The position numbers and the translations under genes are program-made. A stretch of 64,000 nucleotides of DNA from Diadophis punctatus similis (lineage: Eukaryota > Chordata > Lepidosauria > Squamata > Dipsadidae), in contig JALIGW010000058.1 of assembly GCA_023053685.1 (NCBI GenBank), forward strand, positions 970,001 through 1,034,000. The letters are read 5' to 3'. The notes beneath the pieces were generated by a model. That model did no database searches. It was given only the letters and a program-made list of their open reading frames with translations, and was not told where the DNA came from. Shown here piece by piece: positions 41,767 through 52,412 of the stretch (its first letter is position 1; every line of letters begins with the position of its first letter).

Positions 41767-42635
41767 TAAAGTGACCAGATTTTTTTTTTTAAGCGGGACA
41801 TTGACGGGGGGCGGGGCCGCCTGGATGCCGTCATTTGAGGTTTGTCCTCTGCGCATGCGCAGAACGCTGCGCATCCGCAGAGGGCAAAAGGATGCAAATG
41901 TCGGCATCCAGGTGGGTGGATGGGGGGACGCGGGAGGCCACTGTACGTCCTACCTACCTGGGACTTTTCCCGGTAGCTTCAGTCACGTTCCTTGCTAATA
42001 GCGCCCAGAGCAGAGCAGCCTCTCCCAGAAGATCGCGAGACGTTATCTTTTGGAAGAGGCTGCTCTGCTCTGGGCGCCAATTAGCAAGGAACGCGACTGA
42101 AGCTACCGGGAAAAGTCCCAGGTAGGACGCGCCTCTCGTGCTGGGGGTTGGGCGGGCGTGGCGGGGGGCGCGTCCTACCTGGGACTTTTCCCGGTAGCTC
42201 CAGTGGCGTTCCTTGCTAATTAGCGACCAGAGCAGAGCAGCCTCTTCCAAAAGATAACGTCTCGCGATCTTCTGGGAGGGGCTGCTCTGCTCTAGATGCT
42301 ATTAGCAAGGAACGCGACTGGAGCTGCTACCGGGAAAAGTCTCAGGTAGGACGCGCGCCCCGCCCTGCCCCGCCCCTTTTGCCGCGGCACACTTAGCATG
42401 GCCTCATGGGACAAGTGCAAAGTGGCGCTCCCCCCCCAAGGTTCGCTCTGCCCCGCCCCGCTCCACCCTGTGAATAGAGGGGACTGAATCGGAAGCCTGT
42501 CGCTCGGGCGCGCGTCTGGCTGGAGGAAGAAGCTGGGGCTCAAAAATCGGGACTTTTTAGAGGTCGGGCGGGACGCGGGACAAAGCATTAAAAAGGGGGT
42601 CTGTCCCGCCAAAATCGGGACGTCTGGTCACCTTA
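41767..42635. mobile_element. TIR element, 869 bp, 8-bp TSD, absent from gene C
   Basis: Starts TAAAGTGACCAG and ends CTGGTCACCTTA, with CTTTTGCT on both sides. Gene C has the uninterrupted site CCTTTTGCTACATCCC at the matching place, which fixes both ends. The interior is GC-rich with CTCTGCGCATGCGCAG palindromes and two long inverted blocks (GGGACTTTTCCCGGTAGCT). No transposase is encoded. Confidence 0.9.
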
Positions 42636-43165
42636 CTTTTGCTACATCCCATGAAGCAGATGGAATGGCCTGGGTCACTGTGCCACGGGCGGGTGGAGTG
42701 GGGTGCAGAGGGTGCTTTCACAGGGCTGAAGCATCTTCTCTGGCCATGAGGCAGCTCCAACTTGCCGCCTTCTTCTACGGTTCAACCTCTGGGGAGGCTC
42801 ACTCGAGCTAGGCTGAGCTCTCATGGCAAAGCTTTCCTGGGGAGTCCAGGAACCACCAGCTGTGGCCAACTGACTGTGGGACAACCGTTGCAGGACAGCT
42901 TAACTCGAGATAACTGTACTCTCTCCATATTATTAATAATATTATTATTAATGATATTATAATGATCTCACATTGAGTTGTCCTGCAACAGGTTGGCTCT
43001 AGCGAGTTGCCCCATTCCATGGGACTGGCTTCTCTCTGAGCACTGACTGGGCAAAGAACCGCACAGCTCTGGCACGGCTCTACTTTCCTTGGTATCAGGC
43101 TTGGAAGGGACCCCCCCTCCATTCCTGCCCCCCCTCATCCCTCCCAGTCCAGGAACCAGACTTAC

Positions 43166-43312
43166 CTCCTTCTGGGTATTTACATCGTTGTCCACAAGAC
43201 GTTGCACAGCAGCGCTGAGTGCCCGGGCAACTGGCATCACTGGAGCAGAATTTGCCACAAATATTGTCACTGGGACTAATTGGCTTGGGGCAGATGCCAG
43301 GCTTGTTGCTAC
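43166..43312 (-). CDS. Gene D first WAP exon
   Basis: 147 bases, phase 1-1, canonical eight cysteines. The translation is the same as gene C. The only coding difference I see is AGC/AGT for Ser. The adjoining introns are also nearly identical, so recent gene conversion of this segment is possible. Confidence 0.94.
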
Positions 43313-43984
43313 CTGTAAGGGTTTTTTGAGGGTGGGGGGAGAGATGGGAAACCTATGAGTAAAGTGGGAGCAGTTCTGTTCTCTTTGAACATTATCCATG
43401 AATTCAGGGAAGCTTTGGTTGGGGTCCGTCAGCCCTCTCAAAATAAGGAATTTTTCTCGGTCTTTCATCAGACTGGGGGGTAAACCAAGGAATAGATGGG
43501 GGGGTACAAGGGGGAGTTAGAAACAGCCAGTGTTGAAGTTGAGTCGTAGCTTCGCCCCTAAGATGAAAATGGGGAAGAGGCTGTACACTCTGAGAAAAAC
43601 AGCAGATATTCAAATGGGGACAGCGATGAGGATCACTGTTGAATTCCTGGGATGGACAGCGCAAAAAGCTCTGTGGTTTCGAAGGACAGAATATAGCTGA
43701 GAGCAAACACTGAGAGTTGTAAGGCAATGGCCAATTTGGATGAGAGAGGGAAGAAGGCGGGGAAAGATCTCTCAAGCGGTTGAACCTGATTGCATGCAAA
43801 GATCGCTTGATTTAGTGGGGAACAGAAGCAGAGAAAGTACCGAGTCCCACAGGATCCTCAAAGCAGTGGACGGGGGCTGGACCTCTCGCTTCCTATCAAG
43901 GCCGACTGAGAGTGACCACAGAGAAAGGAAGCGAACCGGAACAACACAGAGCCCTCCCCCACTTCCCATCCCCGAAACCGCTTC

Positions 43985-44465
<481 letters not shown>

Positions 44466-44537
44466 GAGATCTTTGCTAGATAAAGGCCACCTGGCCTACA
44501 GCCAATGTTCCTCCCTCTGACCAGACCCTCCTCTCAC

Positions 44538-44705
44538 CTGGGGAGACACAACAACGTTCACATTCATTGATGTCCTTGTAGTTGTTAGCATTTCCATAGC
44601 AGCCTCCATAGAAGAAGCATTCGCATCTCTTGGACTTTGAGTTGTGGAACCAGCGAAGTTCTAAATTGTCGCAGGGACCTTTCTCTTGAGGGAGCTCACA
44701 GTCAT
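44538..44705 (-). CDS. Gene D first Kunitz exon with two extra cysteines
   Basis: 168 bases, phase 1-1, acceptor TGTTTTTCAG, donor GTGAGA. The conserved six cysteines are present (DCELP, GPC, KRC, GGCYGNANNY, NEC, CC). Two more lie at BPTI positions 32 (RCECFF) and 54 (ERCC); gene C has Lys and Arg at these sites. P1 is Asp. In the Kunitz fold residue 32 lies on the strand and residue 54 on the C-terminal helix, both close to the 30-51 bond, so a fourth disulfide is conceivable. Confidence 0.9.
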
Positions 44706-45059
44706 CTGAAAAACAGAGTCGAAGGCCAAGCATGAACAGTTCGCATCCGATGCCCCAGCCACCTCTCAAGTGGGCATGGGCAGGAGGACGCAGTGATTGT
44801 GGAATGGATCTGTCACCCCCCACCCCCCGGGTTGCTCTTTTGCCAGTGAGTGGCTGCACGTGGCTCTGTCTTGCGGAGAACATGACTCTCAGAAGCCCTG
44901 GAGAGCTAGCTGGCATTTACAGGAATCTGATGGCGGAATTCTTAAACCACTGGAGTCCCTCCTATCATATCTACTGCAGTGTTTCTCTCCCTACAACCTA
45001 TTCCTCCCCCCCCCAAGGTGGATCTGATGAGGGTGGACCCTCAACCAGTGAGATGTAGG

Positions 45060-45065
<6 letters not shown>

Positions 45066-45153
<88 letters not shown>

Positions 45154-45155
45154 CA
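45066..45155. repeat. CT dinucleotide microsatellite
   Basis: A (CT)n run of about 85 bases in the first intron of gene D. Confidence 0.95.
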
Positions 45156-45737
45156 CTGCTTTTATTTCCATTCCCTCCTCCAGCAAGTACCTCACATTAC
45201 CCCAGACCCTTTGCTCTAACAATCCCCCCTCCAGCTGAGGAACAGAAGGGGCAGAACCAGGCACCCCATAAAGTCATGGTTGGTTCCTTCTTGTCCTGCC
45301 TTCTGCTTTGGTTTCACATCCAGCAGAAAAGAGCAGCCCAGCCCCCCCCCCCTGACAGTCTCGTATAACATGGGGGAGGGGAGGGCTGAATTTGCAGGGA
45401 AGAGGAGAGAGCCCCCAGGGGTCACCAAATATCTCTGGGAAGCCCACCATCATTCCTCACTTAATTGTTCCTTGGCAGTTGTTCTTTCAAGGCCAATGTG
45501 TAATTAGTAGCCTGTCTCTCCTAGCTATTGCTGCAGTTTTTCCTGTTTCTTCATCCCACAAGTCAACAGAGCTGGTGACCAACTTCCCATTTTGTGGTCA
45601 TGAGTTCCACTGCAAAGAGGTTCTTTCTCTCCGCTCCACATTTGAGAATAAGGGTTGACCCCATTGGGTTCTGGAATGAGAACAAGAGGCGAGAAAGCCT
45701 CCCAGATATTATAGGTCTATAAAATTGCAGCTGCTGT

Positions 45738-45880
45738 GGCCTAGAGGTGGAGTTCTTGCCTCACAATCAGGAGGTTGTGAGTTCGATCCTAGGTAGAGGC
45801 AGATGTAGGGTCTCCTGCTTGGGCAGGGGGTTGGACTAGATGACCTGCAAGGTCCCTTCCAACTCTGTTAATCTGTTTAA
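45738..45880 (+). mobile_element. tRNA-headed SINE with a CR1 3' tail
   Basis: GTGGCCTAGAGGTGGAGTTC and GGTTGTGAGTTCGATCC form a tRNA-like A box and B box. They are followed directly by GGTCTCCTGCTTGGGCAGG...CCAACTCTGTTAATCTG, which is the CR1 3' end. The fusion suggests mobilisation by CR1 reverse transcriptase. Confidence 0.75.
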
Positions 45881-46507
45881 AATGAGTGAAGAAGCAGAAC
45901 CCCTCCCCCGTCTCCTCCATGATCATGCTGGAACCCAATGGATCAGTAGATGGGACCCAATGGTGGAGATGCCTCTTTGTCTGACCTTCTGAGGCTAAAG
46001 GGTTCTCTCTCACAAGTTGTAGAGATGGCTGTCAACACTGATGCGACAAAAGGCAACTCATGGAAGGGAAGGTCACATGGATGATTAGTAGCTATTGATC
46101 ATGCAGGCTATCTAAGGGTGGGGGAAGCAGGTTTCTTAACCCCAGTCTGAGATACATTCAGAGGGTTCTCTGGGGCTCGAGAGCTGGGCTGGATGGGCCG
46201 CTGGTCTGATCCAACAGGGACCTTGTGCTGCCAACCATCTAAACTCTTAGTTGTCCAAGGAAGCCTGATCCTCTGGAGAGTTCTTTGACAAAGTGGAACA
46301 AGCTTTCAAGCCCCTGGACTGCATCTGCCCTAAAAGTGCTTTCCGGACTGCTTAAGGAGCCACGGATTCCTAGGTTATTGTGGAGGAGAAGTAAGGGAAG
46401 GGGAGGTGTTGCCCGAAACCCACCCCAGAGGAGAAAGGAGTCCCAGCCCAGCCAGACCGGCTTCTCAGGTCCATTCTCCACCAGGGGTTTGCTGAGGGGC
46501 TACTCAC

Positions 46508-46610
46508 TGTTCAGAGGATTCTGGCTCTTTTGACCCCCATCATCTCCACCAGCATCAAGGTCAGCAAGGAGGGAGAGGAGCACCCCCAGGAGAAGGACCC
46601 TGGCGCACAT
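46508..46610 (-). CDS. Gene D signal peptide exon
   Basis: ATG at 46610 (minus) begins MCAR, then VLLLGVLLSLLA, DLDAGG and a Gly/Asp/Gln linker, ending in phase 1 at ACA before GTGAGT. It is two codons shorter than gene C after the core. It is a secretory signal as in B and C. Confidence 0.93.
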
Positions 46611-46680
46611 GGTCTCTCAGGAGGGAGCAGATCTCTCGATCGAAACAGAGGAAGGAGCGTATAAAAGGAACTGAGGGATG
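46611..46680 (-). promoter_or_regulatory. Gene D core promoter region
   Basis: The conserved CCTGAGAGACC leader precedes the ATG. The plus strand carries TATAAAAG at 46660-46667, 50 bases upstream of the ATG. The box is canonical on the plus strand and reads CTTTTATA in the direction of gene D. Confidence 0.5.
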
Positions 46681-47087
46681 GTAGCGGTTGAACCTCAAGT
46701 TTGTGGGACTTTCCCAATGCGAGGCTTCCTCGAGGCAGGAGAGCCAAGCCGAGTAAGCCGTGCCAGAGCCGGAGGCAATTTCCACAAGGAAATCTCTCCC
46801 CCAAAGGAGGTACATCTAACTCCATCCAGGGTGCATTTTGCAATAGGCTAGATGGATGGGATAAGAGGTTGGGGTGAGCCTCCTGGACTGGCTGCCTCTG
46901 AAAGAGATTGGCCTGGGCACTTTCTTCATTGTTGCTCACCCATTTTATGAGAATCTCTCCATGCTGGCTGCATTTCTTTAGGATCTATTAGATAAAGCTT
47001 TACTAGTCCAGTCTATGACATATCCTCCCATGGAATGACTCCAGGCTGGCATGCCTCTTAACTGTCCCCTTTTAATAATAATAATAA

Positions 47088-47835
47088 CAGAGTTGGAAGG
47101 GACCTTGGAGGTCTTCTAGTCCAACCCCCTGCTTACGCAGGAAACCCTACACCACTTCAGACAAATTGTTATCCAACATCTTCTTAAAAACTTTCACTAT
47201 TGGAGCATTCACAACTTCTGATGACAAGCAGTTCCACGGATTAATTGTTGTAAATGTCAGGAAATTCCTTCTTAGTTCTAAGTTGCGTCTCTCCTTGCTT
47301 AGTTTCCACCCATTGCTTCTTGTCCTGCCTTCACGTGCTTTGGAGAATAGTTTGACTCCCTCTTCTTTGTGGCAACCCCTGAGATATTGGAAGACTGCTA
47401 TCATGTCTCCCCTGGTCCTTCTTTTCCTTAAACTAGACATACCCAGTTCCTGTAACCGTTCTTTGTGTGTTTTAGCCTCCAGTCCCCTAATCATTTTTGT
47501 TGCTCTTCTCTGCACTCTTTCCAGGGTCTCAACATCCTTTTTACATCGTGGCGACCAAAACTGGATGCAGTATTCCAAGTGTGGCCTTACCAAGGCCTTA
47601 TAAAGTGGTATTATTACTTTGCGTGATCTTGATTCTATCCCTCTGTTGATGCAGCCTAAAACTGTGTTGGCTTTCTTGGCAGCTGCTGCACACTGCTGGC
47701 TCATATTTAAATGGTTGTCCACTAGGAGACCAAGATCCCTCTCACAGTTACTACTATTGAGCCAGGTACCACATATACTGTACCTGTGCATTTTGTTTTT
47801 TAACTTTAACTGCCCCTCTCTCCTTTGGCCAGTGA
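47088..47835 (-). mobile_element. CR1 LINE with intact C-terminal frame
   Basis: An ATAATAATAACAGAGTTGG tail is followed (on the minus strand, reading backwards) by a continuous CR1 ORF2 C-terminus: [54 protein letters not shown]. The minus-strand frame (48268-47147) runs on into unrelated flank upstream, so its N-terminal third is not CR1. Confidence 0.88.
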
Positions 47836-47841
47836 TTCCAT

Positions 47842-48870
47842 GAACTCCCATGTTCTCCAAGTTCAAAAGCGATGGGATGGGACCTCCTGCTTTGAGGAGG
47901 GGCAGGAGGCGAACCTCTCTTTTGCTTCCTGAAGGTGCATGGACCTCATAAAGAGGAAGAGTAGGCAGAAGGTAGGCAAGGATTCTATGGAGGGGGAGAT
48001 CTGGGGGCATCTTATCCTCTCTGAAGACACAACAAGAAGTCCACCAAGCTCCTTCAACCGACCCCAAGCAAGAGCTGAAGGACTCCCTTCTTCTTCCTCT
48101 TCCCATCCAAGGTGGAACCCCACTTGGTCTCTTCAGGGTCGCAGCACCACGAGGCACAACATTCTCAGCTACAACCTTGTGCTGGCTGGGAATTCTGGGT
48201 GCCAGGAAGCACCAGACTGGGGGAACTGGGTGTAAATGCTCTATGGTTCCGGTATGTTCCAAGGTCAATGGGAGATGTCCTGTTAAGGCATTTTTCCCTT
48301 TTCTCTTTTAAGTTATGAGTGATTGAGAAACATTTCATTCTCCTGGGGATTTTTGAGGCTTTAGATGGTGATTGTGCCTCAGAAAAGACCTAAAAAGTGA
48401 CAAAGATTTGAAAAAGAAATACTTTCGCTCCCTTGCATTTGTCTGAGGATCTTATAAAAGGCATGTCAGATGGCAGTCAACTCCCACAATTCCTCTTAAA
48501 GCTGCCAAGGTTGAAAAACACTACTGTGAATCACAATAAATCTGCATTCCAAGATCGCAACGCAAATCTTGGCTTCCATATTTGTTTCCTAACGTCAGAG
48601 GTAAGTATGCAAATGGCACAGTTTATGTCACAACCTGGTGAGGAATCTGCCCTGCCTTGTTGCACTCCATGGACCTGGTGGATCTGTGCCAGGCAAGGGA
48701 AAGTCTGCCTCAGATTCATTGTCTTCTTGGCCCAAACTGGATCTGGGTGGGAAGTTGGACCCGCTGTTGCTGGTCCAACTCCAGCCTCCTGGCCCCTTGT
48801 ATATTGCCACAGATGAGGGGCTAAGACGGAAGGCACAAGGGTCTCCTTGGCCAGCGTGCATCATAATCCA
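47842..48870. repeat. 5'-flank duplication block, copy in gene D unit
   Basis: Matches 18508-19720 and 34696-36652 (CTCCCATGTTCTCCAAGTTC, GGGTCGCAGCACCACGAGGC, GGATCTGTGCCAGGCAAGGG). No exon was found. Confidence 0.8.
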
Positions 48871-48964
48871 TCATATTGGCAAGTGGCAAAAGGAGATGAA
48901 AATTCAGTCTAAATGGGGCTTGCATCTGATACATGGCAGTTGCTGGAATTCTTTCCTAATGCAC

Positions 48965-49980
48965 CCAAAGGCAGGACATGAAGCAATTGATGGAGAACCA
49001 ATCTAGACAGTAAGAACAATCAGTGGAACAGAAGTTGCCTCCAGAAGTTGTGGTTCCTCCAACACTGGAGGTTTTCAAGAAGAGATCGGACAACTACTTG
49101 TCTGAAATGGTATAGGGTTTCCTGCTTGAGCAGGGGGTTGAACTAGAAGACCTCCAAGGTCTCTTCTTCTACCTCTAATCCTATTTATTTATATATTTAT
49201 TTGTCAAGCATGTATTAGATAACAGATGTAGATATAAACATGATTATGAATACAAGAAATGGATATGAATAAAAGAGAATATTAGGACAGGGATGGTACA
49301 CACGTTGGTGGGCTTATGCACGTCACTTAAGGACCTCTTAGGAATGGGGTGAGGTCAAGAGTAAACAGTCTAAGGTTGACGTTTTGGGGAAGAAACCACA
49401 GAGTCAGGTAGTGCATTCCAGGCATTGACCATTCTGTTACTGAAGTCGTATTTTCTGCAATCGAGTTTGGAGCGGTTTACCTTGAGTTTGTATCTATTGT
49501 GTGCTTGTGTATTGTTGTGGTTGACATTGAAGTAGTCATTGACATTGTAGCAGATAATTTTATGTGCCACACTTAGGTTGTATCATAGATGGCGGCGTTC
49601 TAACCTCTCTAAGCCTAAAAATCTGATTAAATGATTGGTTCAGAAGATGCATACGTGATAGCAGTGTTCCAATATTTGAGGGGATGCCATAAAGAAGAAG
49701 GGGTTCCACCTATTCTCCACCTGAAGGCAGGACAAGATGCAACAGATGGAAACCAATCCAGGAGAGAGGCAACCTGGAACTAAGGAGAAACTTCCTGACA
49801 GTGAGAACAATTAGTCAGTGGAACGGCTTCCCTTCGGAAGTTGTGGGTGCTTCATCGCTGGAGGTTTTTAAAAAGAGACAGGACAACCATTTGTCTGAAA
49901 TGGTATATAGAATCTCTTGCTTGAGCAGGGGGCTGGACTACAAGACCTCCAAGGTCCCTTCCAACTCTGTTATTCTGCTT
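48965..49980. mobile_element. CR1 pieces around an antisense LINE 3' end
   Basis: Sense CR1 at about 48965-49185 and 49655-49980 flank an antisense LINE 3' part (49190-49650: TTTATTTGTCAAGCATG, then coding for NRYKLKVNRSKLDCRKYDFSNR on the minus strand). The LINE appears to have inserted into the CR1 copy. These interrupt the start of the gene E unit. Confidence 0.75.
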
Positions 49981-50204
49981 CTTTCACTTCGCTGCAATTC
50001 CATGAGGCGAAGAAGCCTACATCTTTTGATCAAAGTCTTGCTCCAGAGGTTCCCAGGAGGAGGACGAATTAAGCAGGGGGAAACTGTTATCCTGGTGCAA
50101 AGTTTATAGTCAGGGATGCTTATTTTAGTGGGTTTACATGGGAAATATAGACGGCTACATGGATCTTCCACCATGGCTCCAGACAAGAACACTGGAGGTC
50201 CTGA

Positions 50205-50670
50205 GTTTGTTTATTTATTTGCCAAAATTTAATTTGTCTGTTTTATCAGAGGGTAACTCTGGGTTACAATCTTAAAAAGCTAAAAGTGAAAAGCCACAAA
50301 TAAAATACTGTGAAGATCCAAATACTACAGCCCAATTAAAAGAAGGGGAAAGAGGGAGTGGAATGAGGGGGAGGGAGATGGGATTTGTAGTTAATCTATC
50401 AACTACCCTGGCCCCCCCATGTGAAGCCCCTCCATTGCAGCCCCAAGCCAATTGGGAGAGCCAGATCTTTAGTCTCTTATGAAATGTCAGGAGGGCTGGA
50501 GATGACCTCACTCCAGGAGGGGCAAGATGTTCCCGAGGGCAGGCGCAACGGCAGAGAAGGGTCTTTTCCTGGACCCCACCAGCTGGAACCCTGGCTGATG
50601 GGGCCCAGAGGATGCCCCCTCGGCCGGCCTGAGTGGGGCGGAATGAGACGGTCCCTCAAGCCTCCTAGAC
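50205..50670 (-). mobile_element. LINE 3' end remnant, unclassified
   Basis: Antisense orientation, with a frame containing RPFSAVAPALGNILPLLE that resembles the AxALWNxLP motif near LINE C-termini. It is degenerate. It lies between the 3' end of gene E and the CR1 pieces. Confidence 0.45.
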
Positions 50671-50790
50671 CAGGGGTCTCCAACCTTGGCAACTTTATGA
50701 CTTGTGGACTTCAACTCCCAGAATTCCTCAGCCAGCATTCTGGGAGTTGAAGTCCACAAGTCACAAAGTTGCCAAGGTTGGAGACCCCTG
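50671..50790. mobile_element. Palindromic hAT-type MITE with 8-bp TSD
   Basis: 120-bp foldback starting CAGGGGTCTCCAACCTTGGC and ending with the complement, flanked by TCCTAGAC on both sides. The central part (GACTTCAACTCCCAGAATTC) is shared with the MITE at 11153-11287. Confidence 0.9.
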
Positions 50791-50898
50791 TCCTAGACAA
50801 CCAAAGGGTGGTTGTCCGTTGTTTCCCACAGAGTCTACACTAGCCTGGGGTGTTGATCTCCCACTCAAGAACCACACTCAGAGGATGCAGGGAAAGTC

Positions 50899-50904
50899 TT
50901 TATT
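50899..50904 (-). terminator. Polyadenylation signal of gene E
   Basis: AATAAA in CTCAAGAATAAAGACTTTCC on the minus strand. Confidence 0.85.
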
Positions 50905-51000
50905 CTTGAGAAGACAGAGGAATCAGAAACAGGAACGCAGCCCTGGTGGTGGTATCTGCTCCCAAAGTCACGCTTCCATGCAGGGATACTGAAGAGGGTC

Positions 51001-51032
51001 TCATTCTCTGGGCTCTTGCTGTTGCTGTTGGT
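51001..51032 (-). CDS. Gene E tail exon (coding part), polyglutamine
   Basis: After CTTCTCTTCACAG the frame reads five glutamines encoded CAACAGCAACAGCAA, then EPRE and TGA (51003-51001). The first codon is completed to Asp by the last base of the Kunitz exon. The tail is longer and different from the GQTQSPQA of genes C and D. Confidence 0.85.
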
Positions 51033-51340
51033 CTGTGAAGAGAAGAGGGGAGTGGTGGGTAGGTGGGTGGGTGGGCAAGGGGTTTCTGCCCCTGGATAAG
51101 CAGAGCAGAGCGGAGGGGGCTTAGCCTTGTGGCGGGGGGGGGCAGCTTCTGCCTGGATCTCTTGTCTGGAGGGTGTGGCGGGTGTATTTTACCAACCGCC
51201 AACTCACAAGCTGTGTTCCAGAGACAAGTGAGACCACTGGCAGCCCTGAGTAGGTGCCTCTGCTTTCTCCTCCTGCCCAGGCTGGGCCTTTCCCCCTGCT
51301 GAGTCAAGGGCTGCCCACTGGCCCTTCTGAGGGGGGAAAA

Positions 51341-51466
51341 ATGGAGGCATGATTATCGTTGCCATGGCAAAATCCATAAATGAATGTTTCACAACTCCGG
51401 GTTTTCCAGTGAAAGTAATATTGTGGAAATCTCTCCTGGCAAGAGACGTCCCTGGGCCAAACCCTC
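51341..51466 (-). pseudogene. Relic Kunitz exon in the last intron of gene E
   Basis: On the minus strand one frame reads SCQERFPQYYFHWKTRSCE followed by TFIYGFCHGND. It aligns with C14 to the NxNR region of the third Kunitz domain. The first cysteine codon region is altered (TGG), and the C51-C55 part is missing. There is no usable acceptor or donor, so it is a dead exon, the trace of a fourth Kunitz domain. Its gene D counterpart is cut by a LINE at about 38445, and gene C keeps only a few bases (near 21760). Confidence 0.75.
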
Positions 51467-52017
51467 CTCCACCCTCATGCTCTTGTTTGCCTTTTGCTTA
51501 TCCTGGAGTTTTTCCCCACTCCACAACCCATGTTGCTCTCCTCCTCTTCAGAGCGTCACCAGTCAGGAAGACCCCCGGCAACAGTCATGGCCCCATAGCA
51601 GGACTTCCTCCTGCCTACCTAGGTTGCTCATCTGCCTTCTTTCTGCACGCCATGCAGTCACGTGTGTGATGCAAGTTTCAAAAAGGGGGAGGGGGTTTCA
51701 ATTACACAGTCCCAGCCCCTCTCTTGACAATTATTTCACAAGACTCGTTTTGCAAAGGACCCGAGCAGAGAGATTTAGGAAGTCTCCACCCTCACTGCCA
51801 TTTGGTTGTTGTGTCACATCAGCCTTGTGCAAAATGGGGAAAGGGCCGAGACTGACACTGAGCAGAAGAGTTTCCTGCTATTGTGGTCATCCAGGTAACC
51901 ACAATGACCCAGTTTTTACCCAACACAGAGAGGCCATCCGACAATCTGTCCCCCAGTGAAGTTGGAAAGACAATCTCAGGACTCTAAGAATAATGAGAAT
52001 GGCTCCCTCGGGAACTG

Positions 52018-52262
52018 AGGAGCTGAAGTGGCGCAGTGGTTAAAAGCAGCACTGCAACCTACTTCAGCTGACTGCTAGTTCAGCAGTTCAGCTGTTCAAA
52101 TCTCACCAGGCTCAAAGTTGACTCAGCCTTCCATCCTTCCGAGGTCGGTAAAATGAGGACCCAGATTGTTGGGGGCAATATGCTGAACTCTGTAAACCGC
52201 TTAGAGAGGGCTGGAAAGCACTATGAAGCGGTATATAAGTCTAAGTGCTATTGCTATTGCTA
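52018..52262 (+). mobile_element. tRNA-derived SINE, second copy
   Basis: Same family as 28514-28742: GAAGTGGCGCAGTGGTTAAAA head, GTTCAAATCTC B box, GCTATTGCTATTGCTA tail. AACTGAGGA/AACTGGAGGATGATG flanks suggest a short target duplication. Confidence 0.85.
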
Positions 52263-52412
52263 ACTGGAGGATGATGTAGGTGATGCCTTAGGAGAAATGA
52301 TTAATGACTGGACTGTGGTTAGGGTCAGGGTAGGGCTGTTTTTCACAGACACATCATGTTTGCGTATTATTTATTTATTTATTTTATTTATTTATTTGTC
52401 AAGCATATATAA

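Noticed and set aside
47147..48268. 373-codon minus-strand frame as a host gene
   Set aside because: Its C-terminal 200 residues are CR1 ORF2, and the N-terminal part is the duplicated noncoding flank read by chance.
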